From Flavobacteriales bacterium (GTDB taxonomy: Bacteria > Bacteroidota > Bacteroidia > Flavobacteriales_G > Salibacteraceae): DNA of 64,000 bases. The position numbers were made by a program, and so were the translations under genes. Below, in pieces: positions 34,693-43,261 of the stretch. The stretch spans positions 1-64,000 of the forward strand of contig JABJJW010000012.1 in NCBI GenBank assembly GCA_018660685.1, given 5' to 3'. The notes beneath the pieces were generated by a model. The model was not told where the DNA came from. It did no database searches and saw only the letters and a list, made by a program, of their open reading frames with translations. Position 1 is the stretch's first letter, and the number at the start of each line of letters is the position of its first letter.

Positions 34693-37600
34693 ATGAACTT
34701 TCAAAAGTGGAATAACATCCTGGGCTGGTCAGTCTTTGCAATGGCTGCACTGACCTACATCAGCACAATCGAACCAACCGCAAGCTTTTGGGATTGTGGT
34801 GAATACATCGCTACTTCCTTCAGATTAGAAGTGGGTCACCCGCCGGGAGCACCAACGTTCTTATTAGTCGGTCGACTGTTCTCCATGTTCGTTTCTCCTG
34901 AAAATGTGGCCTATTCCATCAACCTGTTGAGTGGACTTTGCAGCGCATTTACCATCCTATTCTTGTTTTGGACCATCACAGCTCTAGCCAAGAAAGTCAT
35001 GGCTTACACGCAGAAGACTGATGAGCGTTCTGTGGGTGATAATATTGCCATTCTCGGCGCTGCCGTTGTCGGTAGTCTTGCCTACACTTGGTCGGACACA
35101 TTCTGGTTCTCTGCGACGGAAGGCGAGGTTTATGCCATGTCCTCGATGATGACCGCAATCACATTCTGGGCGATTCTCAAATGGGAAAGCATTGCTGACG
35201 AACACAAGGCTGACCGCTGGATCATTCTCATCGCCTATTTGGTTGGTTTATCAATTGGTATTCACCTTTTGAACCTACTTGCTATTCCTGCTGTCGCATA
35301 CGTCATTTACTTTAAGAAGTATCGTCAACCGAACTTAAAAGGAATGATCGCTGCTGGTGCGTTGGGGGTAATTACTCTTGGTGGAATACAGAGCTTTATC
35401 ATCCCAGGAATCGTAGGCTGGGCTGCCAGTTTCGAGCGAATCATGGTTAACTCGCTGGGAGCACCATTCCACCTCGGATCGATCATCTTCATCATCCTAC
35501 TACTAGGAGCCGTCGTTTATGGAATTTTTTACACCATAAAAAAGGATCAGCCAATCTGGAACACAGCATTATTATCATTACTCGTTCTGATGATTGGGTA
35601 TTCTTCCTTCGTATTAATCATGATTCGATCGAATGCGAATACTCCGATTGATGAGAACAACCCTGAAAACTTGGTGAACCTTCTCTCCTACCTTAATCGG
35701 GAGCAGTACGGAGATTTCCCATTGTTATACGGACAGTATTTTAACTCGCCTCTGGATAGAGAAACTCCCTATGCTGATGGAGATGCGGTCTACTATCCAG
35801 ATGACAGAACAGGCAAATACGAATTGGCCGACGATCGGAAGAACTCAGTGCCAAACTATGCGGATGAATTCAAGGGTTTTTTCCCAAGAATGTGGAGTCC
35901 TAAAAAGAACCACGTAAAGGCCTATAAAGAGTGGAGTGATTTCGAAGGAAAACCAGTTAAATACAGGGACAATCGCGGTCAAATGACAACGATTAGGAAA
36001 CCGACTTTCTCTGAAAACATTACCTATTTCGTTCAGTACCAAATTGGTTGGATGTACTTCCGATACTTCATGTGGAATTTTTCTGGGAGGCAGAACGACA
36101 CCCAAGGCCACGGTAATTTCCTAGATGGAAATTGGATGACCGGAATCGGCTTCATCGACGAAGCCCATGTTGGTAATCAAAAGGAACTACCGACCTACAT
36201 GGAAGATCAAAAAGCCAGGAATTTCTTCTTGGCCATTCCGTTGATTCTGGGACTGCTGGGACTACTGTTCCATTTTAAAGTAGATCCTAAAAATGCCTGG
36301 GTGGTCACGCTGCTTTTCTTCTTTACAGGACTGGCAATTGTGCTCTATTTGAACCAGTATCCATTCCAGCCTAGAGAACGAGATTATGCCTATACGGGAT
36401 CGTTCTACGCATTTGCAATTTGGATAGGGTTTGGCGTGCTGGCATTATATGATGCGGCTAGAAACCTGACTCAAAAAGATCTAGGTCAAAACGTTGGAAT
36501 ATTACTCGGTGGTGCCTTGGGAATTACCGTGATCGGAAGCTTATTCGGTGGCGGTGGTTCATTTGGATATTTGATGGTTTACATGGCCGTTGTTGCTTCA
36601 GTCTTAATTGCTGTTATGTACGGCATAGGCCAAGCGGTGAAAGATCAGAAATTACAAGCGGCATTGAGTATTGCACTCTGTATGAGTGCTCCAGTGCTAA
36701 TGGCCAAAGATGGATGGGATGATCATGATCGATCGGACAGATATACGGCACGAGACATCGCCAAAGACTACTTAGACTCTTGTGAACCGGACGCCATTCT
36801 TTTCACAAATGGAGACAACGACACCTTCCCTCTTTGGTACCTCCAAGAAGTTGAAGGTTATCGAACTGACGTTAGAATCGTGAACTTGACGCTCGGTAGT
36901 ACCGATTGGTTTATTGACATGATTAAGCGAGATGCCTATGATGGAAAGTCTGTGAAACTGAGCATGGTTAAAGATGACTACCGACAGGGGACTCGAGATT
37001 ACCTGCCAATCGTAGAGCGCAAGAAGTCAGACAAGTACATCAATATTGATCAATTGATCGAGTTTGTCTTGGATGAAAAGCGACAGCAAGTCTTTGGGAA
37101 CGGTCAAAAGATGAACTTCTTCCCCACTCGTAAATTCAGACTTCCAGTTGATTCAGCCAAAGTGGTTTCAAACGGAACCATTCCAACTGGATATGAAAGC
37201 CGGATTGTCAATGCAATTCAGTGGGATGTTAAGGGTCAGTTTATATTGAAGAGTGAACTACTCATGCTCGACATTCTAGCGAACAACAACTGGGATCGCC
37301 CAATCTACTTTGCGAATACGATGCCTAAGAGCAGTTACTTTGGATTGGAGAAATACATGCAGCACGAAGGTTTTGCATACAGATTGGTCCCTTACGTAAC
37401 CAAGAGTGATCGAAACCAATTCGGTTACTTCGGTGAGGTTGAGCCAAACATTATGTACCAAAACATGATGGAGGAGTTCGCATTCGGAAACATGAATGAT
37501 CCGGACATTTTCTTGGATGAAAACAACCTGAGATTTGTAACAAATCTCCGATTGAATTTCTCTCGATTAGCGGATGTACTCATCAAGACAGGAGACGATG

Positions 37601-38034
37601 AACGAGCCCGAGCGGTCCTAGACAAGTGTGTAGAAATGACTGTAAATGTCAATACACCGAAAGACGTGACGCTGATTCAGATATGTGAATCCTACTTCGC
37701 AATTGGAGACATGGACAAGGGTATGGATATGACTAGGCAATTGGCTACCAATTACTTAGAGCATTTGCAGTACTACGCTTCACTTGATAAAACATATGCT
37801 TCCACCGTTAACCGAGAAGTGAATCAAGGATTTGCTGTCATTCAGCAATTGAAGAGACTCGGGAAACAATACACGGTTGAAGAAATGGCCGACTACATCG
37901 ACCCAGTATTCACGGAGGCCGAGGCGTATTACCAGCAAGTGGTTGGATCAAACCCAAACCAAGGTCAGCAGCAGCAAAACAGACCTCAAGGTCAACCGCA
38001 GTCTCAGCCTAAAGCACAAGGACAGCCGCAATAG
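34693..38034 (+). CDS. GT117/DUF2723 membrane glycosyltransferase (O-mannosyltransferase-like)
   Basis: A 1113-residue GT-C protein. The N-terminal half is multi-spanning, with the catalytic-type loop SFWDCGEYIATS (Asp34, Glu37) after helix 1 and RLEVGHPPGAPTFLL following, both hallmarks of DUF2723. A second helical bundle (about 510-660) leads to a periplasmic domain (NGDNDTFPLWYLQEVEGY) and a TPR-like tail ending in a Gln/Pro-rich stretch. These enzymes are thought to glycosylate secreted proteins in Bacteroidota; the substrates are unproven. A 200-base gap upstream has only its presumed promoter. Confidence 0.9.
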   Translation: MNFQKWNNILGWSVFAMAALTYISTIEPTASFWDCGEYIATSFRLEVGHPPGAPTFLLVGRLFSMFVSPENVAYSINLLSGLCSAFTILFLFWTITALAKKVMAYTQKTDERSVGDNIAILGAAVVGSLAYTWSDTFWFSATEGEVYAMSSMMTAITFWAILKWESIADEHKADRWIILIAYLVGLSIGIHLLNLLAIPAVAYVIYFKKYRQPNLKGMIAAGALGVITLGGIQSFIIPGIVGWAASFERIMVNSLGAPFHLGSIIFIILLLGAVVYGIFYTIKKDQPIWNTALLSLLVLMIGYSSFVLIMIRSNANTPIDENNPENLVNLLSYLNREQYGDFPLLYGQYFNSPLDRETPYADGDAVYYPDDRTGKYELADDRKNSVPNYADEFKGFFPRMWSPKKNHVKAYKEWSDFEGKPVKYRDNRGQMTTIRKPTFSENITYFVQYQIGWMYFRYFMWNFSGRQNDTQGHGNFLDGNWMTGIGFIDEAHVGNQKELPTYMEDQKARNFFLAIPLILGLLGLLFHFKVDPKNAWVVTLLFFFTGLAIVLYLNQYPFQPRERDYAYTGSFYAFAIWIGFGVLALYDAARNLTQKDLGQNVGILLGGALGITVIGSLFGGGGSFGYLMVYMAVVASVLIAVMYGIGQAVKDQKLQAALSIALCMSAPVLMAKDGWDDHDRSDRYTARDIAKDYLDSCEPDAILFTNGDNDTFPLWYLQEVEGYRTDVRIVNLTLGSTDWFIDMIKRDAYDGKSVKLSMVKDDYRQGTRDYLPIVERKKSDKYINIDQLIEFVLDEKRQQVFGNGQKMNFFPTRKFRLPVDSAKVVSNGTIPTGYESRIVNAIQWDVKGQFILKSELLMLDILANNNWDRPIYFANTMPKSSYFGLEKYMQHEGFAYRLVPYVTKSDRNQFGYFGEVEPNIMYQNMMEEFAFGNMNDPDIFLDENNLRFVTNLRLNFSRLADVLIKTGDDERARAVLDKCVEMTVNVNTPKDVTLIQICESYFAIGDMDKGMDMTRQLATNYLEHLQYYASLDKTYASTVNREVNQGFAVIQQLKRLGKQYTVEEMADYIDPVFTEAEAYYQQVVGSNPNQGQQQQNRPQGQPQSQPKAQGQPQ

Positions 38035-38051
38035 GTTTCTAAGGACTATAA

Positions 38052-38402
38052 ACATATGAGTTCAATCAATGGAAACTGAGCGACCAAGGAAACAAGGAAG
38101 CTTATCAACTTTTGAAAACGCTGGTATCGATGTCTCCAAATGTGAAGATCAAGCTGGACGGATTCACCGACACCTATGGCACAAGAGCAGTTAACGACCG
38201 CATTTCATACCTGCGGGCTTATAACTTACACAACCTTCTAGTCTCCAAAGGGGTTAGAATGGAGAACATCACCATGGTTGCCCATGGAGAGTCAAAGCCC
38301 ATCGGACGGTGCGCATATGAGTATCCATGCCCTATAGAAGATAGACAAAAGAACAGAAGGGTTGAAGTGCGACTGACTCCGCGGTATATGGAAGGGAAGT
38401 AA
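38052..38402 (+). pseudogene. OmpA C-terminal domain remnant
   Basis: In the frame open from the stop at 38049-38051 there are about 116 residues of an OmpA-like peptidoglycan-binding domain: TYEFNQWKLSDQGNKEAYQL, LDGFTDTYGTRAVNDRISYL, RAYNLHNLLVSKG, and VEVRLTP at the end. There is no ATG before the domain (first possible starts are TTG at 38112 or later), no signal peptide, and no N-terminal part. It starts 17 bases after the GT117 stop. I read it as the 3' end of a deleted OmpA-family gene; a short non-canonical protein is less likely. Confidence 0.65.
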
Positions 38403-38461
38403 TTCTCTGTCTATCTCATCTCAAGACATTTTATTCATAAATTGGCTTCACTTGGCACGCG

Positions 38462-38491
38462 TTGTGCATGAGGGCTAATCCCGTATTTTTG
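38462..38491 (+). promoter_or_regulatory. Promoter of the yfiR-like operon
   Basis: TATTTTTG at 38484-38491 matches the -7 box TAnnTTTG, with TTG at 38462-38464, a 19-base spacer, in the -33 position. It lies 14 bases before the GTG start of the YfiR-like gene. Confidence 0.55.
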
Positions 38492-38505
38492 CACGGAACT
38501 TTGCA

Positions 38506-39036
38506 GTGAAGAAGCTACTTCTCATTATATCGCTCATTTGCGGATTGACGGTTATCTCGCTGGGTCAGACTATGAACAAGCTGAACACCCGGGCGAAGAT
38601 GAAATCGATGTATATATCGAATTTCGCCAAGTACACCGAATGGCCAGCCGAGTATAAGCAGGGAGAATTTGTGGTCGGCGTCGTCAATGATGACGCACTT
38701 GCCACCATGATGGAAACCATGGCTAAGACTAAGACCATCAATGGTCAGAAGATGGTCATTAAGCGATTCAGCAGTCCTTCAGAAATTACTAAATGTCACC
38801 TCATTTACGTTGCCGGAAAAGCTTCCGGTGAGGTGCAACCGTATGTTTCAAAAGTTTCCAAATTCAGCTGTCTCATTGTGACAGAAGGAGCTGGTCTAAT
38901 CGATAATCTTTCAGCAATTAACTTCTTGACCATAGCTGGTCCATTGAAGTTTGAGATGAATAAGAAAACATTTAATAATCAGGAATTAATAGTAAGTACA
39001 CTCTTGGAAAATTTAGCAACTAAAGTCATTAAGTAG
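38506..39036 (+). CDS. YfiR family periplasmic protein
   Basis: A 176-residue exported protein: signal peptide ending VISLGQ, then a YfiR (DUF4154) domain with KSMYISNFAKYTEWP at the start, FVVGVVNDDALATMM, CHLIYVAG and FSCLIVTEGAG, and the closing INFLTIAGPLKFEMN. In Pseudomonas YfiR is a periplasmic repressor of the diguanylate cyclase YfiN. Here the downstream genes encode a TPR protein and a HAMP/SpoIIE phosphatase, spaced 5 and 10 bases apart, so it may regulate the phosphatase instead. The start is GTG. The paired cysteines of YfiR are reduced to two (TKCHL and FSCLI). Confidence 0.82.
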   Translation: MKKLLLIISLICGLTVISLGQTMNKLNTRAKMKSMYISNFAKYTEWPAEYKQGEFVVGVVNDDALATMMETMAKTKTINGQKMVIKRFSSPSEITKCHLIYVAGKASGEVQPYVSKVSKFSCLIVTEGAGLIDNLSAINFLTIAGPLKFEMNKKTFNNQELIVSTLLENLATKVIK

Positions 39037-39041
39037 AACAA

Positions 39042-39941
39042 ATGAAAAGGCACCTATTAACCATAGTAGTCTTATTCATGATGATACCGGTCGGGTTAAG
39101 GGCTCAGCTCGATCCAGTGTCGTTGGCGCTCCGTGCCTATCAGAATAAGGATTTACCTAAAGCACGTGAGCTCATTGAAATCGCCACCGGCGACGACAAT
39201 TACAATAATCAGGCGAAGACTTGGTATTTCAGAGGATATATCTATAAGGATATCTACTCTGCAAATAAGCAAACCAAGGATGGACGTGAGAGTAGACAAC
39301 AGGCCATTGAGTCCTTTTTTAAGGCCGTTGAATATGACACGAAGGAAGAGTTTAAAGCAGACTGCTATAAAGCGCTGAACTTCCTTGCCGCTACACTGTA
39401 CAACGAAGCCGCGAGAGCCCTCGATTCGGCAAACTTCGATGTGGCAGTGGATTACTTTGAACAGCACAAGGAGATACAATGCATTGTGACTCCAGGAATT
39501 GATTGGACCGAACGTACAATCGACTTCAAACTATACATGGCATCCAAGTATTCACACTTGTTTGACAACCCTCGTCCAGGAGACGATCCGGATGAATTAG
39601 GCCAAGGAATCATTAGAATATATAATGAAGTCCTCGACCTCGATTCAGACAATGTTCAGGCAAATTATAACCTCGCAATACACTACTACAACCAGGGTGT
39701 AAGCATTATTGAGAACATGGACTATGAGCTCGATTTTGAGGAATTATTTGCTATTCAAGCCACGGTCATGGAACTGTTCGGCTCTGCTCTCCCCAACATG
39801 CTTAAGGCATACAAGCTCAATCCGTATAGGAAAGAGACCTTGGTCGGGCTTTCAGGTATTTACTTCGGCCTCAATGATATTGAGTCCTCGGAGCACTACC
39901 AGGAAGAGTTGAAGAAGTTAGAGGAAAAGGAACAGAATTAA
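39042..39941 (+). CDS. Periplasmic TPR protein in the yfiR-like operon
   Basis: A 299-residue exported protein: signal peptide ending GLRAQ, then TPR-like helix pairs (ALRAYQNKDLPKARELIEIA, TWYFRGYIYKDIY, AIESFFKAVEYD, NYNLAIHYYNQGVSI, ALPNMLKAYKLNPYRKET). No catalytic motif. It is probably a scaffold between the YfiR-like protein and the membrane sensor encoded downstream, an inference from gene order. An acidic, Lys-rich tail ends the protein. Confidence 0.8.
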   Translation: MKRHLLTIVVLFMMIPVGLRAQLDPVSLALRAYQNKDLPKARELIEIATGDDNYNNQAKTWYFRGYIYKDIYSANKQTKDGRESRQQAIESFFKAVEYDTKEEFKADCYKALNFLAATLYNEAARALDSANFDVAVDYFEQHKEIQCIVTPGIDWTERTIDFKLYMASKYSHLFDNPRPGDDPDELGQGIIRIYNEVLDLDSDNVQANYNLAIHYYNQGVSIIENMDYELDFEELFAIQATVMELFGSALPNMLKAYKLNPYRKETLVGLSGIYFGLNDIESSEHYQEELKKLEEKEQN

Positions 39942-39951
39942 ACCGTAGACT

Positions 39952-41745
39952 ATGTTTTCACAATTCAGCATTGGAAGGAAGATTAGCCTAGGCTTCGGAG
40001 TAGTCATCGTATCGATGATTGTTGCTTTCTTCATCACGAACAAAACGTTCGACAGTAGCCAGAAAATCAACGAAGAGATTACGACCAATCACAACCCGTC
40101 AATTGGAAAATTGGAGGAATTGAAATTGATGATCGTTCGCTCTAAGATGCTTATTAACAACTGGGTTTATCAGCCCAGCGCGCAAGAAAACGAGGACAAA
40201 GTTGCACTCAACAAGCTCACGGTTTCGGAATATCCTAAGCTCAAATTAGAAATTGAGACTTTAGCCAAGAATTGGACAGATACTGCCAATACCCAAGTCG
40301 AAATCCTTTTCGGAAATATTGAAACCCTCTGGTCAAGCCATGAAGATATCAAGCAAACCTTGAGCGGCTTAGAGAGTTACAACGACCCCATGAATCGATT
40401 TACTGCCAACATCACAGTCGAGCAGGGAGGTGAAATCGATTTTCAAACAGACTTCGTCACGGAAGGCCTCAATGTTCTCATCGCTGAGAAGAAGGAAGAG
40501 ATGGAATCCATTACTGGTGAAATGAATGATTCATTTGACTTGGTACGAACTATGATTTGGACCTTGGGTATTTCATTGACTCTTGCAGGTATCCTCATTG
40601 CATTCCTAACGACCCGAACAATCGTGTCACCTGTGAGAAAACTCAGGTTGATTCTTTTGGATCTTTCGAAAGGAATTTTTCCTAAGTCCTGGATTAATAC
40701 AAGAGGAGATGAAATTGGTGAAATGGCCAATGCACTCGAAACGGTTGTTGCCGGTATTGGACGTGCAAAGGACTTTGCCATCGCCGTTGGTTCTGGTGAA
40801 TATGTTTCGGAGTACACACCACTTAGTGAACAAGATGAACTTGGACAGTCACTCCTTGTCATGCGCACAAACTTGAAAGAGTATGCCGAGGACATGGAAC
40901 AGAAGGTCAAGGAGCGTACGGCGGAAGTAGTTCGTCAGAAAGAAGAAATCGAGAAGCAGAGTGAGCAGATTGCTGAACTCTATGAGCAGGTGAAAGACAG
41001 CATTCTATATGCGAAGAGAATTCAAGAGGCCATCCTTCCATCGAAGGCTGAAATTGACATGTCTATTAAGCACAATATGGTTTTGTTCCGTCCTAAAGAC
41101 ATTGTAAGTGGCGACTTTTATTGGTTCTCTGAAAAGGATGACAAAGCAATCATAGCAGCCGCTGACTGTACAGGACACGGAGTTCCAGGTGCACTCATGA
41201 GCATGATTGGCTCATCTCTTCTAAACGAGATTGTCAATGAGAAAGGCATCACACAACCAAATGAGATTCTCTATGCTCTTAAGCACGGAGTAATCAACGC
41301 TCTTAACAAGCATCCATCTGCTGGTCAAACAAAGGATGGTATGGACATCGCAATTTTGGTTATTCCTAAAGAAGGAAACAAGGTTGAGTACTCTGGTGCT
41401 AATAATCCACTCTGGCAGATTAGAAATGGAGAGATCCTTGAAACGCGCGCTGATCGTCAGCCAGTCGGATTCTTTGGCGACAACCTTAAAACGCCATATA
41501 CAAATCATGAGATAGAAGTTCATCAGGGTGATGCACTTTACCTCTTCTCAGATGGATACGCCGATCAGTTCGGTGGACCAAATGGAAAGAAGTTCAAGTA
41601 TTCTCAATTCAAAAGCCTTCTCCTCGGCGTTCAAGAAGAGACCATGGATTCTCAGAAGGACATCCTAAACACCCGCATCGAAGAATGGATGGGTGATGAA
41701 GAAGAGCAGATCGATGACATCCTTATCGTTGGTATCCGCTTCTAA
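39952..41745 (+). CDS. Membrane sensor with HAMP and SpoIIE/PP2C phosphatase output
   Basis: A 597-residue signalling protein. Helix 1 (about 10-28), a periplasmic helical sensor of about 165 residues, helix 2 (about 198-218), then a HAMP domain (RTIVSPVRKLRLILLD), a coiled coil (about 300-345, KQSEQIAELYEQVKDSI), and a SpoIIE-type PP2C domain with PKDIVSGDFYWF, AADCTGHGVPGALMSMIG, YSGANNPLW and LFSDGYADQFGGPNG. PP2C enzymes dephosphorylate Ser/Thr, often on anti-sigma antagonists. It ends the operon begun by the YfiR-like gene. Confidence 0.93.
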   Translation: MFSQFSIGRKISLGFGVVIVSMIVAFFITNKTFDSSQKINEEITTNHNPSIGKLEELKLMIVRSKMLINNWVYQPSAQENEDKVALNKLTVSEYPKLKLEIETLAKNWTDTANTQVEILFGNIETLWSSHEDIKQTLSGLESYNDPMNRFTANITVEQGGEIDFQTDFVTEGLNVLIAEKKEEMESITGEMNDSFDLVRTMIWTLGISLTLAGILIAFLTTRTIVSPVRKLRLILLDLSKGIFPKSWINTRGDEIGEMANALETVVAGIGRAKDFAIAVGSGEYVSEYTPLSEQDELGQSLLVMRTNLKEYAEDMEQKVKERTAEVVRQKEEIEKQSEQIAELYEQVKDSILYAKRIQEAILPSKAEIDMSIKHNMVLFRPKDIVSGDFYWFSEKDDKAIIAAADCTGHGVPGALMSMIGSSLLNEIVNEKGITQPNEILYALKHGVINALNKHPSAGQTKDGMDIAILVIPKEGNKVEYSGANNPLWQIRNGEILETRADRQPVGFFGDNLKTPYTNHEIEVHQGDALYLFSDGYADQFGGPNGKKFKYSQFKSLLLGVQEETMDSQKDILNTRIEEWMGDEEEQIDDILIVGIRF

Positions 41746-41819
41746 TCTGGATGACCATTAACAGGATTCATTGAGGTTCATAAAACTGCTTATGGCTTTT
41801 CCGCTTGTGCGGATTAGAC

Positions 41820-41827
41820 TAAATTTG
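41820..41827 (+). promoter_or_regulatory. -7 promoter box of the E2 gene
   Basis: TAAATTTG is a perfect TAnnTTTG match, 19 bases before the ATG at 41847. Confidence 0.55.
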
Positions 41828-41846
41828 CACCCGCGAAATTGATGTT

Positions 41847-43181
41847 ATGGCGCAAGTAGAAGTTATCCTTCCAAAAATGGGTGAAAGTGTTGCAGAAGCA
41901 ACAATTACAACTTGGTTGAAGAAGGAAGGAGATCGGGTTGAGGCGGAGGAAGCTATTGTTGAAATTGCTACTGATAAGGTAGACAGCGAGGTGCCCTCCC
42001 CTGTTGAAGGAACAATCTTAAAGTTACTGGTTGAAGAAGGTGAAGTCGCCCAAGTTGGGCAAGCCATCGCCCTCATTGGCGGAGAAGGCGATGCTCCACA
42101 GGCTTTACCTGTAGCTGCTGCTACTAAAGTGTCCGAACCTGTCGCCGAAAGCGTAGCTGTTGCCGAACAAGCGATTCAAGAAGCCGTCGCTACAGTTGCC
42201 GCTCCGACAACCAAAGAATTTTCGAATTCAGACAAGTTCTATTCTCCGCTTGTGAAGAGCATAGCGAAGACAGAAGGAATTAGTGTTGCAGAACTAGATG
42301 CACTAACTGGATCAGGTAAAAGTGGACGAGTAACCAAGAAGGATATTTTAGCTTACCTGCAAAACCGTACGAATGGTGGAGCCGCACCCGCGCTCACTCC
42401 GGTGAAAGCACCATCTCAAAGCACTACTCAACCGCAGACCGCGTCACCAGCGCCTGCTGCCTCCGTTTCTGGAAACGTTGAAATAATTGAGATGGATCGG
42501 ATGAGGAAACTCATTGCGAATCACATGGTCATGTCAAAACAGACATCTCCACACGTCACTAGCTTTGTTGAAGCCGATGTAACCAATCTGGTTAATTGGC
42601 GAAATAGAATGAAGAAAGTCTTCTTGGACAGGGAAGGCGAGAAACTCACCTTCACGCCGATCTTTATAGAAGCAATTGTTAAGGCGATTAAAGATTTCCC
42701 GATGATTAATATATCTGTTGACGGGGATCGAATCATTAGAAAGAAGGATATCAATGTTGGGATGGCTGCTGCTCTCCCAAGTGGTAACCTCATCGTCCCT
42801 GTGATTAAGAATGCGGACCGATTAAACCTTCTCGGTATTACGAAGTCTGTGAACGATCTTGCCAATCGGGCTCGAAATAACCAGCTTAAACCAGACGAGA
42901 TTTCTGGTGGCACTTACACGCTTACGAATGTTGGCTCCTTCGGGAATGTCATGGGAACGCCCATAATCAACCAACCTGAAGTGGCTATTATGGCTGTTGG
43001 AGCCATTCAGAAAAAACCAGCGGTCATCGAGACTGATGCTGGTGACACCATTGGTATTCGTCACTTCATATTTCTCTCACACTCCTATGACCATCGAGTA
43101 GTGGACGGAGCGTTGGGTGGAATGTTTGTTCGCAGAGTTGCCGACTATCTTGAACAGTGGGATTCGGAGCGCGAGATATAA
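41847..43181 (+). CDS. 2-oxoacid dehydrogenase E2 (dihydrolipoamide acyltransferase)
   Basis: A 444-residue E2 component: lipoyl domain (residues 1-77) with Lys44 in ATDKVDSEV, an Ala/Pro/Val-rich linker, an E3/E1-binding domain (SPLVKSIAKTEGISVAELDAL, KSGRVTKKDILAYL), a second linker, and the catalytic acyltransferase domain with SYDHRVVDG (His416, Asp420). It forms the core of a complex that could be pyruvate, 2-oxoglutarate or branched-chain specific; sequence by eye does not decide. E1 and E3 genes are not in the window. Confidence 0.93.
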   Translation: MAQVEVILPKMGESVAEATITTWLKKEGDRVEAEEAIVEIATDKVDSEVPSPVEGTILKLLVEEGEVAQVGQAIALIGGEGDAPQALPVAAATKVSEPVAESVAVAEQAIQEAVATVAAPTTKEFSNSDKFYSPLVKSIAKTEGISVAELDALTGSGKSGRVTKKDILAYLQNRTNGGAAPALTPVKAPSQSTTQPQTASPAPAASVSGNVEIIEMDRMRKLIANHMVMSKQTSPHVTSFVEADVTNLVNWRNRMKKVFLDREGEKLTFTPIFIEAIVKAIKDFPMINISVDGDRIIRKKDINVGMAAALPSGNLIVPVIKNADRLNLLGITKSVNDLANRARNNQLKPDEISGGTYTLTNVGSFGNVMGTPIINQPEVAIMAVGAIQKKPAVIETDAGDTIGIRHFIFLSHSYDHRVVDGALGGMFVRRVADYLEQWDSEREI

Positions 43182-43261
43182 GCGATCCATTGTTAATCCT
43201 TTCCTAATACATCAGTTAAGCACGATTCTTCTCACGGTATTTTAGCCTAAATACCTGAAAA

